A DNA stretch of 64,000 nucleotides from Gallibacterium faecale (GTDB taxonomy: Bacteria > Pseudomonadota > Gammaproteobacteria > Enterobacterales > Pasteurellaceae). Below, piece after piece: positions 26,795 through 34,150 of this stretch (its first letter is position 1; each line of letters begins with the position of its first letter). Location: NCBI RefSeq assembly GCF_027920745.1, contig NZ_JAQIBB010000046.1, positions 1-64,000 of the forward strand. The letters run 5' to 3'. The position numbers and the translations under genes were made by a program. The notes under the pieces are model-generated. The model ran no database searches. It was given only the letters and a program-made list of their open reading frames with translations, and was not told where the DNA came from.

Positions 26795-28087
26795 TTAATT
26801 AGCTACACCATAAACAAGGTTTGGTAACCAAGTTGAAATGGATGGAATGTAAGTAAGTAGTAATAGTTCGATTAAGAGTAATCCCCAAAATGGAAGTACG
26901 TCTTTGATAAATTTCTCTATTGGTACTTCAGTAATTGAGCAAGTAGTAAACATTACTGTACCTAGTGGAGGGGTAATTGTTCCGATTGCACCATTGAAGA
27001 TAAATACAATGCCAAAATGAATAGGATCAATGCCATATGAATGAGCTATTGGAGCGAGTAGTGGTGCAAGTACGATCATAATTGCATTGCCTTCTAAGAA
27101 CATACCTAGAACTAATAAAGCAATATTTACTAGCATTAAGAAAGTAATTGGGCTATCCACAATTGTTGTCATCCATTGTGCTAGAGCTTGAGGTACTCTT
27201 TCCCAAGTAAGAAATTTAGAAAAAGCAACTGCCATACAAATGATAAGAAGTACATTGGCTGCACCTAAAGCAGACTCTCTTGTTGCTAACCATAATTGTT
27301 TCAAATCCATGTTTCTATAGATAAGAGTTCCTAAAATAATTGCGTAAATTACTGCAACAGCACCAGCTTCGGTTGGAGTAAATACTCCCATTCGGATACC
27401 ACCAATAATAATGATTGGCAATAGGAGGGCTAGAACAGCATCTTTTGCTGAAAGTGCAATTTCCTTGCAACTAGCACGTTTTTCTCTGATTGGTAGATAA
27501 CCACGTTTCTTAGAAATAATAGATACTAAGATCATCATTAATATACAGAGTAAAGTACCAGGGATTACACCAGCTAAAAATAATCGACCAATAGAAACAT
27601 TATTAACATAGCCATAAATAATCATGGCAATGCCAGGAGGAATGATTGGTGTAATTAAAGATCCTGCAGCAGTTACCGCCGCGGAGAATGAAGCACTATA
27701 TCCACGAGCAACCATTTGAGGAACTAATAATTTAGAATTCATTGCGGCATCAGCAATATTAGAACCAGATAATCCGCCCATTAAGGTACTTAAAGCAACA
27801 TTAACTTGAGCTAAACCACCATTCATATGTCCTGTGAGTACTTCACAAAACTTTAATAACCTAGCACTAATACCAGTGTGATTCATAAAGACACCAGCCA
27901 TGATAAAAAATGGAATTGCTAATAAAGTTACAGATTCAAGTCCACCGGCAAGACGTTGAATAAGCATAATCATTGGTTGATTGCTCATTAGAAAATAACT
28001 TAATGTGGAGATAAAAATACAAAAAGCTACAGGTGTACCGATAACAAATAATATTAATAAAATAGCTATAGGAATAATAACGCTCAT
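26795..28087 (-). CDS. TRAP transporter large permease (DctM type)
   Basis: 430 residues, 11-12 membrane segments. DctM hallmarks: PFFIMAGVFMNHTGI, GGLSGSNIADAAMNSK, GSLITPIIPPGIAMIIYG and FIFNGAIGTITPPLGTVMF. It imports an organic acid with sodium, using DctP for capture. The start overlaps the DctQ stop (ATGA). Enzymes encoded around it point to L-galactonate or a hexuronate as substrate; this is inferred. Confidence 0.92.
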   Translation of the reverse strand: MSVIIPIAILLILFVIGTPVAFCIFISTLSYFLMSNQPMIMLIQRLAGGLESVTLLAIPFFIMAGVFMNHTGISARLLKFCEVLTGHMNGGLAQVNVALSTLMGGLSGSNIADAAMNSKLLVPQMVARGYSASFSAAVTAAGSLITPIIPPGIAMIIYGYVNNVSIGRLFLAGVIPGTLLCILMMILVSIISKKRGYLPIREKRASCKEIALSAKDAVLALLLPIIIIGGIRMGVFTPTEAGAVAVIYAIILGTLIYRNMDLKQLWLATRESALGAANVLLIICMAVAFSKFLTWERVPQALAQWMTTIVDSPITFLMLVNIALLVLGMFLEGNAIMIVLAPLLAPIAHSYGIDPIHFGIVFIFNGAIGTITPPLGTVMFTTCSITEVPIEKFIKDVLPFWGLLLIELLLLTYIPSISTWLPNLVYGVAN

Positions 28088-28578
28088 AGTTGATTCCCTC
28101 TGTTAATTTTAAAGAAATAATAAATTTTTCTTATTTCGTAATAAGCCATGAAACAAGCGCTAATAGGGATAATGGCGTAAATAGCTAAATAAGAAACATG
28201 TAAAGTTGGTGTAAAACGGACTTTAGACATTGGTAATAGCTTGAAACCTAAATAAATCATAAAAAAAAGTGCAAAAAGCATAATGCATGGCTGGATAACG
28301 CCATCAATAAAGTTCGCTATTTTGTGAGGTAATTTGCTTAATAAAAAGTCAATACGAATCAACTCATTATTTTTACAAAGTGCACTTGATGCGAGGAATG
28401 TAAACCAAATAAAAAAGACTACACAAATTTCCTCAACCCAAGCACTTGGAGAGTTAAGAAAATAGCGCATAATGACACCATAACCAGAAAGTAGCACTAT
28501 TAGTGCTAAGAAAAAGGAAGCGAGAATTTCATCAATATCGCTAAACCAGAATTTTTTTTGTTGAGATTGTGAATTCAT
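28084..28578 (-). CDS. TRAP transporter small permease (DctQ type)
   Basis: 164 residues from ATG 28578, ten bases after GGAGGG; the frame also offers a TTG further upstream without a better site. Four membrane segments, with the DctQ tract SPSAWVEEICVVFFIWFTFLA after the second and RIDFLLSKLP in the loop. It forms the membrane complex with DctM. A strong hairpin separates it from dctP. Confidence 0.9.
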   Translation of the reverse strand: MNSQSQQKKFWFSDIDEILASFFLALIVLLSGYGVIMRYFLNSPSAWVEEICVVFFIWFTFLASSALCKNNELIRIDFLLSKLPHKIANFIDGVIQPCIMLFALFFMIYLGFKLLPMSKVRFTPTLHVSYLAIYAIIPISACFMAYYEIRKIYYFFKINRGNQL

Positions 28579-28597
28579 AATGATAAATCCCTCCAAT

Positions 28598-28629
28598 TAA
28601 AAAACGGTGAGTAAGATAACTCACCGTTT
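28598..28629 (-). terminator. Intercistronic attenuator hairpin dctP/dctQ
   Basis: AAACGGTGAGT (28602-28612) and ACTCACCGTTT (28619-28629) form a perfect 11-bp stem with a 6-nt loop; on the minus strand it is followed by T-rich sequence. It would end part of the transcripts after the binding-protein gene. Confidence 0.75.
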
Positions 28630-28637
28630 GATAGTGA

Positions 28638-29620
28638 TTAGTATTGCTCTAATTGAGATTGAATATTTTTGTATAGATTAGGTGACCATTCTGGAAAACC
28701 ATTCTGAATAAGTTCTCTAACAGAATTTTTAAATGCTTCTATATCAACTTCATTAACCTGAACTCCAGCTTTCTTCAATTTTTCTAATGCATCTTTTTCT
28801 GCATCAAAAATCAAACTAGCACCATAGGCGACCATTTCATTACCTGTATCAACAATAATTTTTTGTTGCTCTGGTGTTAATGTATTCCAAAATGCTGTTC
28901 CAGTTACAAATGGAGACATATTAGTAGTATGTGCGGTTAAATTAAGATTTTTTGCAACTTCATAGAATTTTCCACCATATAGCACTACTGTTGGATTTTC
29001 TAATCCGTCAATAATACCTTCAGATAATCCAGGATAAACATCTGCTAAAGACATAGGAGTTGGGACACCACCCATAGCTTTGATAGTTTGTAAATAGACA
29101 CGAGAATGCTGAACCCTTACTTTTACTCCTTTTAGATCTTCAGGTTTAGTAATAGGCTTTTTGGTTAATAAATGACGTGTTCCATAAATAACATCAGGAA
29201 TAACAATATGAATGTTTTGTTTATCTAATTGTTGACTAAGTCCTTTAAACCAGTCTGAATGAAGGAGTTTTGATTTTTTTCAAATGATTGTGAAAGATAA
29301 GGGGCATTGACAACTCCTAGATCTGGAACAATATCCATCAATTCACCATAGTCACTAATTGTAATAATATTGGCTCCAAAACGAGCTTGTTCTAATACTT
29401 CAGTTTGACCACCTAATTGACTTGATGGGAATAATTTAAAAATAATGTCACCATTAGATTTTTCTTTAACTTTATCAGCCCAAAAATGCATTGCTTTATC
29501 GATAGGTTCTCCTGGTTGGTTTCCATAAGCAATCATAATTTCTGTTGCAGCTAAGCTATTAATAGAGAAGCTTAATAATCCTAACGATAGAGTTAATAAA
29601 GATTTTTTGAGTAAGCGCAT
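28638..29620 (-). pseudogene. TRAP substrate-binding protein (DctP type), frameshifted
   Basis: The first 110 residues, with a signal peptide (MRLLKKSLL to NSLAATEI), read well in one frame to YLSQSFEK. There a run of seven A (minus strand, 29280-29274) breaks the frame; with eight A the reading continues as SDWFKGLSQQLDKQ and on through YGTRHLL, VRVQHSRVYLQTIKAMGG and MSLADVYPGLSEG to the normal end. The restored protein would be about 327 residues, the standard DctP length. The lesion is one missing base in a homopolymer: sequencing error, recent mutation or slippage site. This periplasmic protein would capture the substrate for DctQM. Confidence 0.85.
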
Positions 29621-29717
29621 AGTTTTTACCTCGCTAAGTTGTAGTAGAAGAAATCACGTTATAAATCACTGTAATATAATCAGGTAATTAGCAAATAACG
29701 TAATGTTGAAAATGACT

Positions 29718-29741
29718 AAAACCGCAACATTGCCTGTTTTT
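29718..29741 (-). terminator. Possible terminator after lgoD
   Basis: On the minus strand AAAAC-AGGCAA-TG-TTGC-GGTTTT forms an imperfect stem with a T-rich 3' side, starting about 10 bases after the lgoD stop. It suggests that lgoD and dctP are partly separate transcripts. Confidence 0.45.
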
Positions 29742-29751
29742 TATCTGTCTT

Positions 29752-30759
29752 TTATTTGAAAGTAATAACACTCTTAATTAAAGATTTATTATTAACAATT
29801 TGCTCAGCATAGATATCAGCTAAACCTTCAAAATTAAAAGTATGAGTCAACATCATGGCAGCAGATAATTTATTTTGGGCCATTAGTTGTTGTACTTTAG
29901 AAAAATCTTCATAAGTTGCATTTCGGCTTCCTAATAAAGTAGTTTCTTTTTTATGAAAGTCAGGATCAGAAAATGAAAAATCGCCTTTAAATAAACCAAC
30001 AAAAACAATTCTGCCTCCATGTCTTATCAGATTTACTGCGTTATTCATGGCTTTTTGGTTACCAGTTGCATCAATGACAATAAGAGGAAGTTTCCCATTA
30101 AAATAATCTTCAACTTTTTCAGAAATAGGGTCAAAAGAAGATAATTTGAGTTGTTTTTTAATATGTTCTCTGCGAGCCTCACTTGTATCTGCAATGACAA
30201 CATGTGCACCATCTGCAGCTGCAATTGCCGCAGCACCTAATCCAATTGGTCCAGCTCCAACAATAAGAACATCATCATTTGGTTGGATGTTTGCTCTGCG
30301 TACAGCATGAGCACTAATTGCAAATGGTTCGATAAGAGCTGCACTAATATCATCAACATTATCAGATATAGGTAGAATATTTTTTTCGGGAACAGATAGA
30401 TATTCACAGAAGCAGCCATCTTCATGGACTCCAATCACGGAAATTTTTTCACAACAATTTGTTTTTCCACTGCGGCAAGCATCGCATTCACCACAAGAAA
30501 CATAAGGAATAAGAGCGACTCTTTGTCCAACCTTCCAATTAGTTACTTTATTGCCAACAGCTTTAATTGTGCCACTGGCTTCATGCCCTAGTATACGAGG
30601 GTAAGTAAAAAAAGGTTGGTTACCGGCAAACGCATGTATATCAGTACCACATATACCTACGGCTGCAATTTTTAGTAGAACATTGTTTTCTTTTGGAGTA
30701 GGAATATCTAGTTCTTGATAAATGAATTCAAACGGTTTATTACAAATTAAAGCTTTCAT
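29752..30759 (-). CDS. lgoD: L-galactonate 5-dehydrogenase (zinc-type MDR)
   Basis: 335 residues. Catalytic zinc ligands Cys37 (GICGTD) and His59-Glu60 (LGHE); structural zinc cysteines in CGECDACRSGKTNCC (89-103); Rossmann motif VGAGPIGLGAAAIA. The C-terminal half is strikingly like E. coli YjjN/LgoD, for example DPDFHKKETTLLGSRNAT and IDATGNQKAMNN. LgoD oxidises L-galactonate to D-tagaturonate, which UxaB, encoded downstream, can reduce. The next gene upstream is a divergent LgoR-like regulator, as in E. coli. Confidence 0.9.
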   Translation of the reverse strand: MKALICNKPFEFIYQELDIPTPKENNVLLKIAAVGICGTDIHAFAGNQPFFTYPRILGHEASGTIKAVGNKVTNWKVGQRVALIPYVSCGECDACRSGKTNCCEKISVIGVHEDGCFCEYLSVPEKNILPISDNVDDISAALIEPFAISAHAVRRANIQPNDDVLIVGAGPIGLGAAAIAAADGAHVVIADTSEARREHIKKQLKLSSFDPISEKVEDYFNGKLPLIVIDATGNQKAMNNAVNLIRHGGRIVFVGLFKGDFSFSDPDFHKKETTLLGSRNATYEDFSKVQQLMAQNKLSAAMMLTHTFNFEGLADIYAEQIVNNKSLIKSVITFK

Positions 30760-30858
30760 TTTGTTATCCTCTTTTTAATAAATAGTGGGAGCATTATTCT
30801 GTAGATTTTGGAAAAATTCTTAGGGTTGTTGTAGTAATGTGAATATGAAAGTGTTTTA

Positions 30859-30880
30859 ATGTTTTTTATATGTTTTTTAT
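30859..30880 (+). repeat. Tandem 11-bp repeat upstream of lgoR
   Basis: ATGTTTTTTAT occurs at 30859-30869 and again at 30870-30880, ending 18 bases before the lgoR start. It lies in the lgoD/lgoR divergent region, so it could be a helix-phased operator, although simple AT slippage is possible. Confidence 0.5.
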
Positions 30881-30898
30881 TAATTGAGAGAAAATTTG

Positions 30899-31813
30899 AT
30901 GAGTAGAGATTTTGAATTGAGGCAAGAAGTAAGTAATCAAATGATAGATGCCTTAAGAGAAGGTGTTTTATCATCACCATTACCATCACAAACTATTTTG
31001 GCATCTTTATACAGTGTAAGCCGTACGACAATACGTTATGTATTAATGTCTTTGTTAGAGAAAGGAATTTTAGCGAAACAAGGAGATAATTATATTGTCA
31101 TTCGAGTTCCTACAGAAGAAGATAAATTTTTAAAATTGAAAACGAAAAGAAATGATCCTAAAGCGATTAAAAAGATAGAAACTTACTTTAAAGCAGCTAT
31201 TCAATCTAAAGTTATAAAACCAGGCGATCAGGTGTCGGAATTGTGGTTGGCTAAAAATGCGAATGTAGATATTTTTTCTGTTAGAGAATACCTAATTCAA
31301 TTTTCTCGTTTTAACTTAATTAAAAATTTAGGTCGAGGAAAATGGCAACTAGTAGCCTTTACACCACATTATGCAGATAAGTTATTTGAATTAAGAGAAA
31401 TGTTGGAATGCCATGCATTGAATTGCTTTATGAACTTACCTAGTTCAGATGTACGGTGGAGTAAAATGAAAATGCTATTACAGGAACATCGTACATTGAG
31501 AGAAAATATTTCTGAGAGATTTACAGATTTTTCAAAATTAGATCATCAATTTCATTCTCTAATTCTATCAGCAGCTAATAATCCATTTATAAATGATTTC
31601 ATTGAACTTATTTCTATTATTTTTAACTTTCATTATCAATGGGATAATCGAGATTTGAAGACTAGAAATGTATTGGCGGTAGAAGAACATTTGGCGATAT
31701 TAGTAAAAATAGTAAGCCAAGATGATCTTGGTGCTATTACTGAGTTAAAACATCATTTAAGTACAGCAAAAAAATCATTAATGAATAGCATTGAGATAGT
31801 TACGCAAAGCTAA
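30899..31813 (+). CDS. lgoR: GntR-family regulator of L-galactonate use (LgoR-like)
   Basis: 304 residues from ATG 30899. An N-terminal winged helix (about 10-75, TILASLYSVSRTTIRYVLMS as recognition region) is followed by a second GntR-like winged helix (about 90-155, LWLAKNANVDIFSVREYLIQ) and a FadR-type FCD effector domain (about 165-290, with LDHQFHSLIL metal/ligand helix). It is divergent from lgoD, 139 bases apart, and probably controls the lgoD-dctPQM-uxaBA genes in response to L-galactonate. The E. coli counterpart YjjM has this length. Target and effector are inferred from position. Confidence 0.8.
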   Translation: MSRDFELRQEVSNQMIDALREGVLSSPLPSQTILASLYSVSRTTIRYVLMSLLEKGILAKQGDNYIVIRVPTEEDKFLKLKTKRNDPKAIKKIETYFKAAIQSKVIKPGDQVSELWLAKNANVDIFSVREYLIQFSRFNLIKNLGRGKWQLVAFTPHYADKLFELREMLECHALNCFMNLPSSDVRWSKMKMLLQEHRTLRENISERFTDFSKLDHQFHSLILSAANNPFINDFIELISIIFNFHYQWDNRDLKTRNVLAVEEHLAILVKIVSQDDLGAITELKHHLSTAKKSLMNSIEIVTQS

Positions 31814-31843
31814 TCATCTATTGAGGAACAAATTTATAAAAAA

Positions 31844-31869
31844 GCTATGAAATTCTATTTTCATAGCTT
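31844..31869. repeat. Terminator-like hairpin, copy 1 (left flank of palindromic element)
   Basis: GCTATGAAA and TTTCATAGC pair around TTCTAT; the 26-bp unit is identical to the one at 32177-32202. This copy has an A-run on its left but lacks the T-run on its right, so it looks like the left half of a split bidirectional terminator of lgoR. Confidence 0.7.
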
Positions 31870-32176
31870 AGATAGCTGACAAACTTAAATTTATTCACAA
31901 ATCTTAATAAATGTTCATTAGGTTCCCTCTCACACTTGCCCGAATGCAAATAAGATTTTTAGGCAAAAAAAGTGATCATTTTTCGAACGTAGTGAGAAAA
32001 ATCTCTGTTTTTTGCCGCCCGGAAAATCTTATTGGAATGAGGATTAGCAAGTGTGTGAGGGTGTGTTTCTTTTGCTTCGTTTTCTTTACACAAGTAAAGA
32101 AAATGAAGGCGCCCTTTAGGGCGAAACCTAAAAGCTAATTAGAACAAAATATTAAATAGACTTTGTCATCGAATTG
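31870..32176. repeat. Putative MITE-like palindromic element, non-coding
   Basis: 307 bp between two identical 26-bp hairpin units. Near its ends TGACAAA (31877-31883) faces TTTGTCA (32162-32168). Inside, CCCTCTCACACTTGC (31925-31939) pairs with GCAAGTGTGTGAGGG (32047-32061) with one mismatch, enclosing nested pairs AATAAGATTTT/AAAATCTTATT, GCAAAAAA/TTTTTTGC and ATTTTTC/GAAAAAT. A further hairpin lies at TTTTCTTTAC/GTAAAGAAAA (about 32080-32103) and another at GGCGCCCTTTAGGGCG. No credible protein is encoded. I infer a dispersed non-autonomous repeat or a structured RNA. Confidence 0.5.
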
Positions 32177-32202
32177 GCTATGAAATTCTATTTTCATAGC
32201 TT
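32177..32202 (+). terminator. Terminator hairpin, copy 2 (right flank of palindromic element)
   Basis: Same 26-bp unit as 31844-31869, here followed by seven or more T, a complete intrinsic terminator upstream of the mraZ promoter. It insulates the dcw cluster from lgoR transcription. Confidence 0.8.
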
Positions 32203-32270
32203 TTTTTATGCTTTGTATCACAAGATAAGTGAAATAAGCATTATTTTGATAAAAAACAACAAGGAATTAC

Positions 32271-32299
32271 TTGCAATCCTCTATTTCAGAGAATAGACT
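32271..32299 (+). promoter_or_regulatory. mraZ (dcw cluster) promoter
   Basis: TTGCAA (32271-32276), 17-bp spacer, TAGACT (32294-32299). It sits just upstream of the MraZ repeats, the arrangement known for the main mra promoter of E. coli. Confidence 0.6.
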
Positions 32300-32307
32300 A
32301 ACGATAA

Positions 32308-32335
32308 GTGGTAAATTGTGGTAAATAGTGGTAAT
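32308..32335 (+). promoter_or_regulatory. MraZ operator: three 10-bp repeats
   Basis: GTGGTAA repeats start at 32308, 32318 and 32328, exactly 10 bp apart, between the -10 element and the mraZ ribosome binding site. MraZ is known to bind TGGGN direct repeats with 5-nt spacers in this position and to repress its own operon; here the repeat core is TGGTA. Confidence 0.75.
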
Positions 32336-32372
32336 AAATTCTTCATTTCAACTGATTTATAGGTAGCGAGTT

Positions 32373-32831
32373 ATGTTTCGAGGTGCATCATTAATTAATC
32401 TGGATGCCAAGGGTCGTTTAGCGATTCCAACTCGTTATCGCACCGAGCTTCTTGAGAAAGAACAAGGACAACTTATTTGTACCGCCGATATTCGCCAACC
32501 TTGCCTATTGTTATATCCCTTATCAGAGTGGGAAATCGTCGAGCAAAAATTACTGCAATTACCAAACTTTGATGAAACTGGACGACGTTTACAACGTGTT
32601 ATGTTGGGCTATGCAACAGAATGTGAATTGGATAAAACTGGTCGCATTTTGTTAAGTCCTGCATTAAGACAACATGCCGCCCTAGAAAAAGAAATTATGC
32701 TTGTTGGTCAGCTAAATAAATTTGAAATTTGGCAAGCTGAAAAATGGCAACAACAAATTGCAGAAGACATTCAAATTGGTAGCAGTGGTACGATGGCGAC
32801 GTCTGATGAGTTAAGAACTTTGTTTTTATAA
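32373..32831 (+). CDS. mraZ: Transcriptional regulator MraZ
   Basis: 152 residues, standard length. Two SpoVT/AbrB-like swapped-hairpin repeats: LINLDAKGRLAIPTRYR at residues 7-23 and TECELDKTGRILLSPALR at about 82-99. It is a ring-forming DNA-binding protein that represses the dcw cluster and counteracts RsmH. First gene of the cluster, 15 bases before rsmH. Confidence 0.96.
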   Translation: MFRGASLINLDAKGRLAIPTRYRTELLEKEQGQLICTADIRQPCLLLYPLSEWEIVEQKLLQLPNFDETGRRLQRVMLGYATECELDKTGRILLSPALRQHAALEKEIMLVGQLNKFEIWQAEKWQQQIAEDIQIGSSGTMATSDELRTLFL

Positions 32832-32846
32832 GCGAGTTTTATTCAT

Positions 32847-33812
32847 ATGGAACAAGTAACCTATTCAGATCCTGCACATTTTACTGTTTTACTCAATGAA
32901 GCAGTAGAAGGATTGTCTTTAAAGCCTAATGGTATCTATATTGATGGTACCTTTGGGCGAGGCGGACATTCTCGTAAAATTTTATCTGAGTTAGGTGAAC
33001 AAGGTCGTCTTATTGCTATTGATCGTGACCCAGAGGCGATTCTTGCCGCACAAGCAATTCAAGATTCTCGTTTTTCAATTGAACACAATACTTTTTCTGA
33101 AATTAAATCAATCTGTGAAGCGCATAATTTAGTTGGCAAAATTGATGGTATTTTGCTTGATTTAGGCGTTTCTTCGCCACAGTTAGATGATGCTGAACGT
33201 GGATTTAGCTTTATGCAAGATGGTCCATTAGATATGAGAATGGATAGTTCTAAAGGAATTTCTGCCGCAGAATGGTTACAACAAGTATCAGAAAGTGATT
33301 TGGTTTGGGTATTGAAAACTTTTGGTGAAGAGCGTTTTGCCAAACGTATTGCACATAATATTGTCGAATTTAATCGCCAGGCATTACAAAATAAAACAGA
33401 ACCATTAACACGCACATTGCAACTAGCACAACTGATTGCGCAATCTATGCCAATAAAAGAAAAACATAAACATCCAGCAACTCGTAGCTTTCAAGCTATT
33501 CGTATTTTTATTAATAGTGAGTTAGAAGAATTAGAAAAGATTCTTAATTCAGCTATCGATGTGTTAGCACCTGAAGGCAGATTAGCGATTATCAGTTTTC
33601 ACTCTTTGGAAGATCGTTTAGTAAAACGTTTTATGAAAAAACAGAGTAAAGGTGACGAAATTCCAAGAGGACTCCCGTTAACTGAAGCACAAATCGAACG
33701 TAATCAAAAATTAAAATTAATTGGTAAAGCGATTATGCCAACAGAAGCAGAGCTCGCCGTAAATAGCCGTTCAAGAAGTGCAGTATTACGTGTAGCGGAG
33801 AGATTAAGATGA
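32847..33812 (+). CDS. rsmH: 16S rRNA (cytosine-1402-N4)-methyltransferase RsmH
   Basis: 321 residues (E. coli 313). The SAM site is IDGTFGRGGHS (residues 33-43) followed by IAIDRDPEAI; LLDLGVSSPQLDDAERGFSF and the C-terminal ISFHSLEDRLVKRFM are diagnostic. It methylates C1402 in the ribosomal P site. The TGA overlaps the ftsL ATG by 4 bases. Confidence 0.96.
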   Translation: MEQVTYSDPAHFTVLLNEAVEGLSLKPNGIYIDGTFGRGGHSRKILSELGEQGRLIAIDRDPEAILAAQAIQDSRFSIEHNTFSEIKSICEAHNLVGKIDGILLDLGVSSPQLDDAERGFSFMQDGPLDMRMDSSKGISAAEWLQQVSESDLVWVLKTFGEERFAKRIAHNIVEFNRQALQNKTEPLTRTLQLAQLIAQSMPIKEKHKHPATRSFQAIRIFINSELEELEKILNSAIDVLAPEGRLAIISFHSLEDRLVKRFMKKQSKGDEIPRGLPLTEAQIERNQKLKLIGKAIMPTEAELAVNSRSRSAVLRVAERLR

Positions 33813-34129
33813 TATTTAAAAGCTATGATCGTTATCCGTTATGGCGAATCATTGTAGATGATATTTTTCAGGCGAATAAAACCGTTATGCTTTTATTAAT
33901 TGCTTTATTAATTACCGCAGTTTCTACAATTTGGATTACGCATTTAACACGTCTAGCGATTAATGAAAAAAATCAATTACAGACGGAATATCAGGCATTA
34001 CAAAGTGAAGCACTGAATTTGCGTTTAGAAGATAGCGCATTGAGTGATCGTACTCGTATTGAAGGAATTGCCCGTCAATTAGGAATGCAGTCAACACAGG
34101 ATGAACAAGAAGTATTAATTATTGAATAA
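33809..34129 (+). CDS. ftsL: Cell division protein FtsL
   Basis: 106 residues: short cytoplasmic tail, one membrane segment (about 25-45, LLIALLITAVSTIWITHL) and a periplasmic leucine-zipper-like coiled coil (NEKNQLQTEYQALQSEAL). It forms a trimeric complex with FtsQ and FtsB and activates FtsWI. Sequence is weakly conserved as usual; position between rsmH and ftsI settles the call. Confidence 0.93.
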   Translation: MIFKSYDRYPLWRIIVDDIFQANKTVMLLLIALLITAVSTIWITHLTRLAINEKNQLQTEYQALQSEALNLRLEDSALSDRTRIEGIARQLGMQSTQDEQEVLIIE

Positions 34130-34150
34130 AACAGATAACTAGGTAACACA

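Noticed and set aside
28638..29620. Two separate genes for the DctP halves
   Set aside because: The second half has no start signal near the break and joins the first half exactly when one A is added.
31911..32138. 75-codon open frame inside the palindromic element
   Set aside because: It runs through nested inverted repeats, has no ribosome binding site and a composition typical of translated palindromes.
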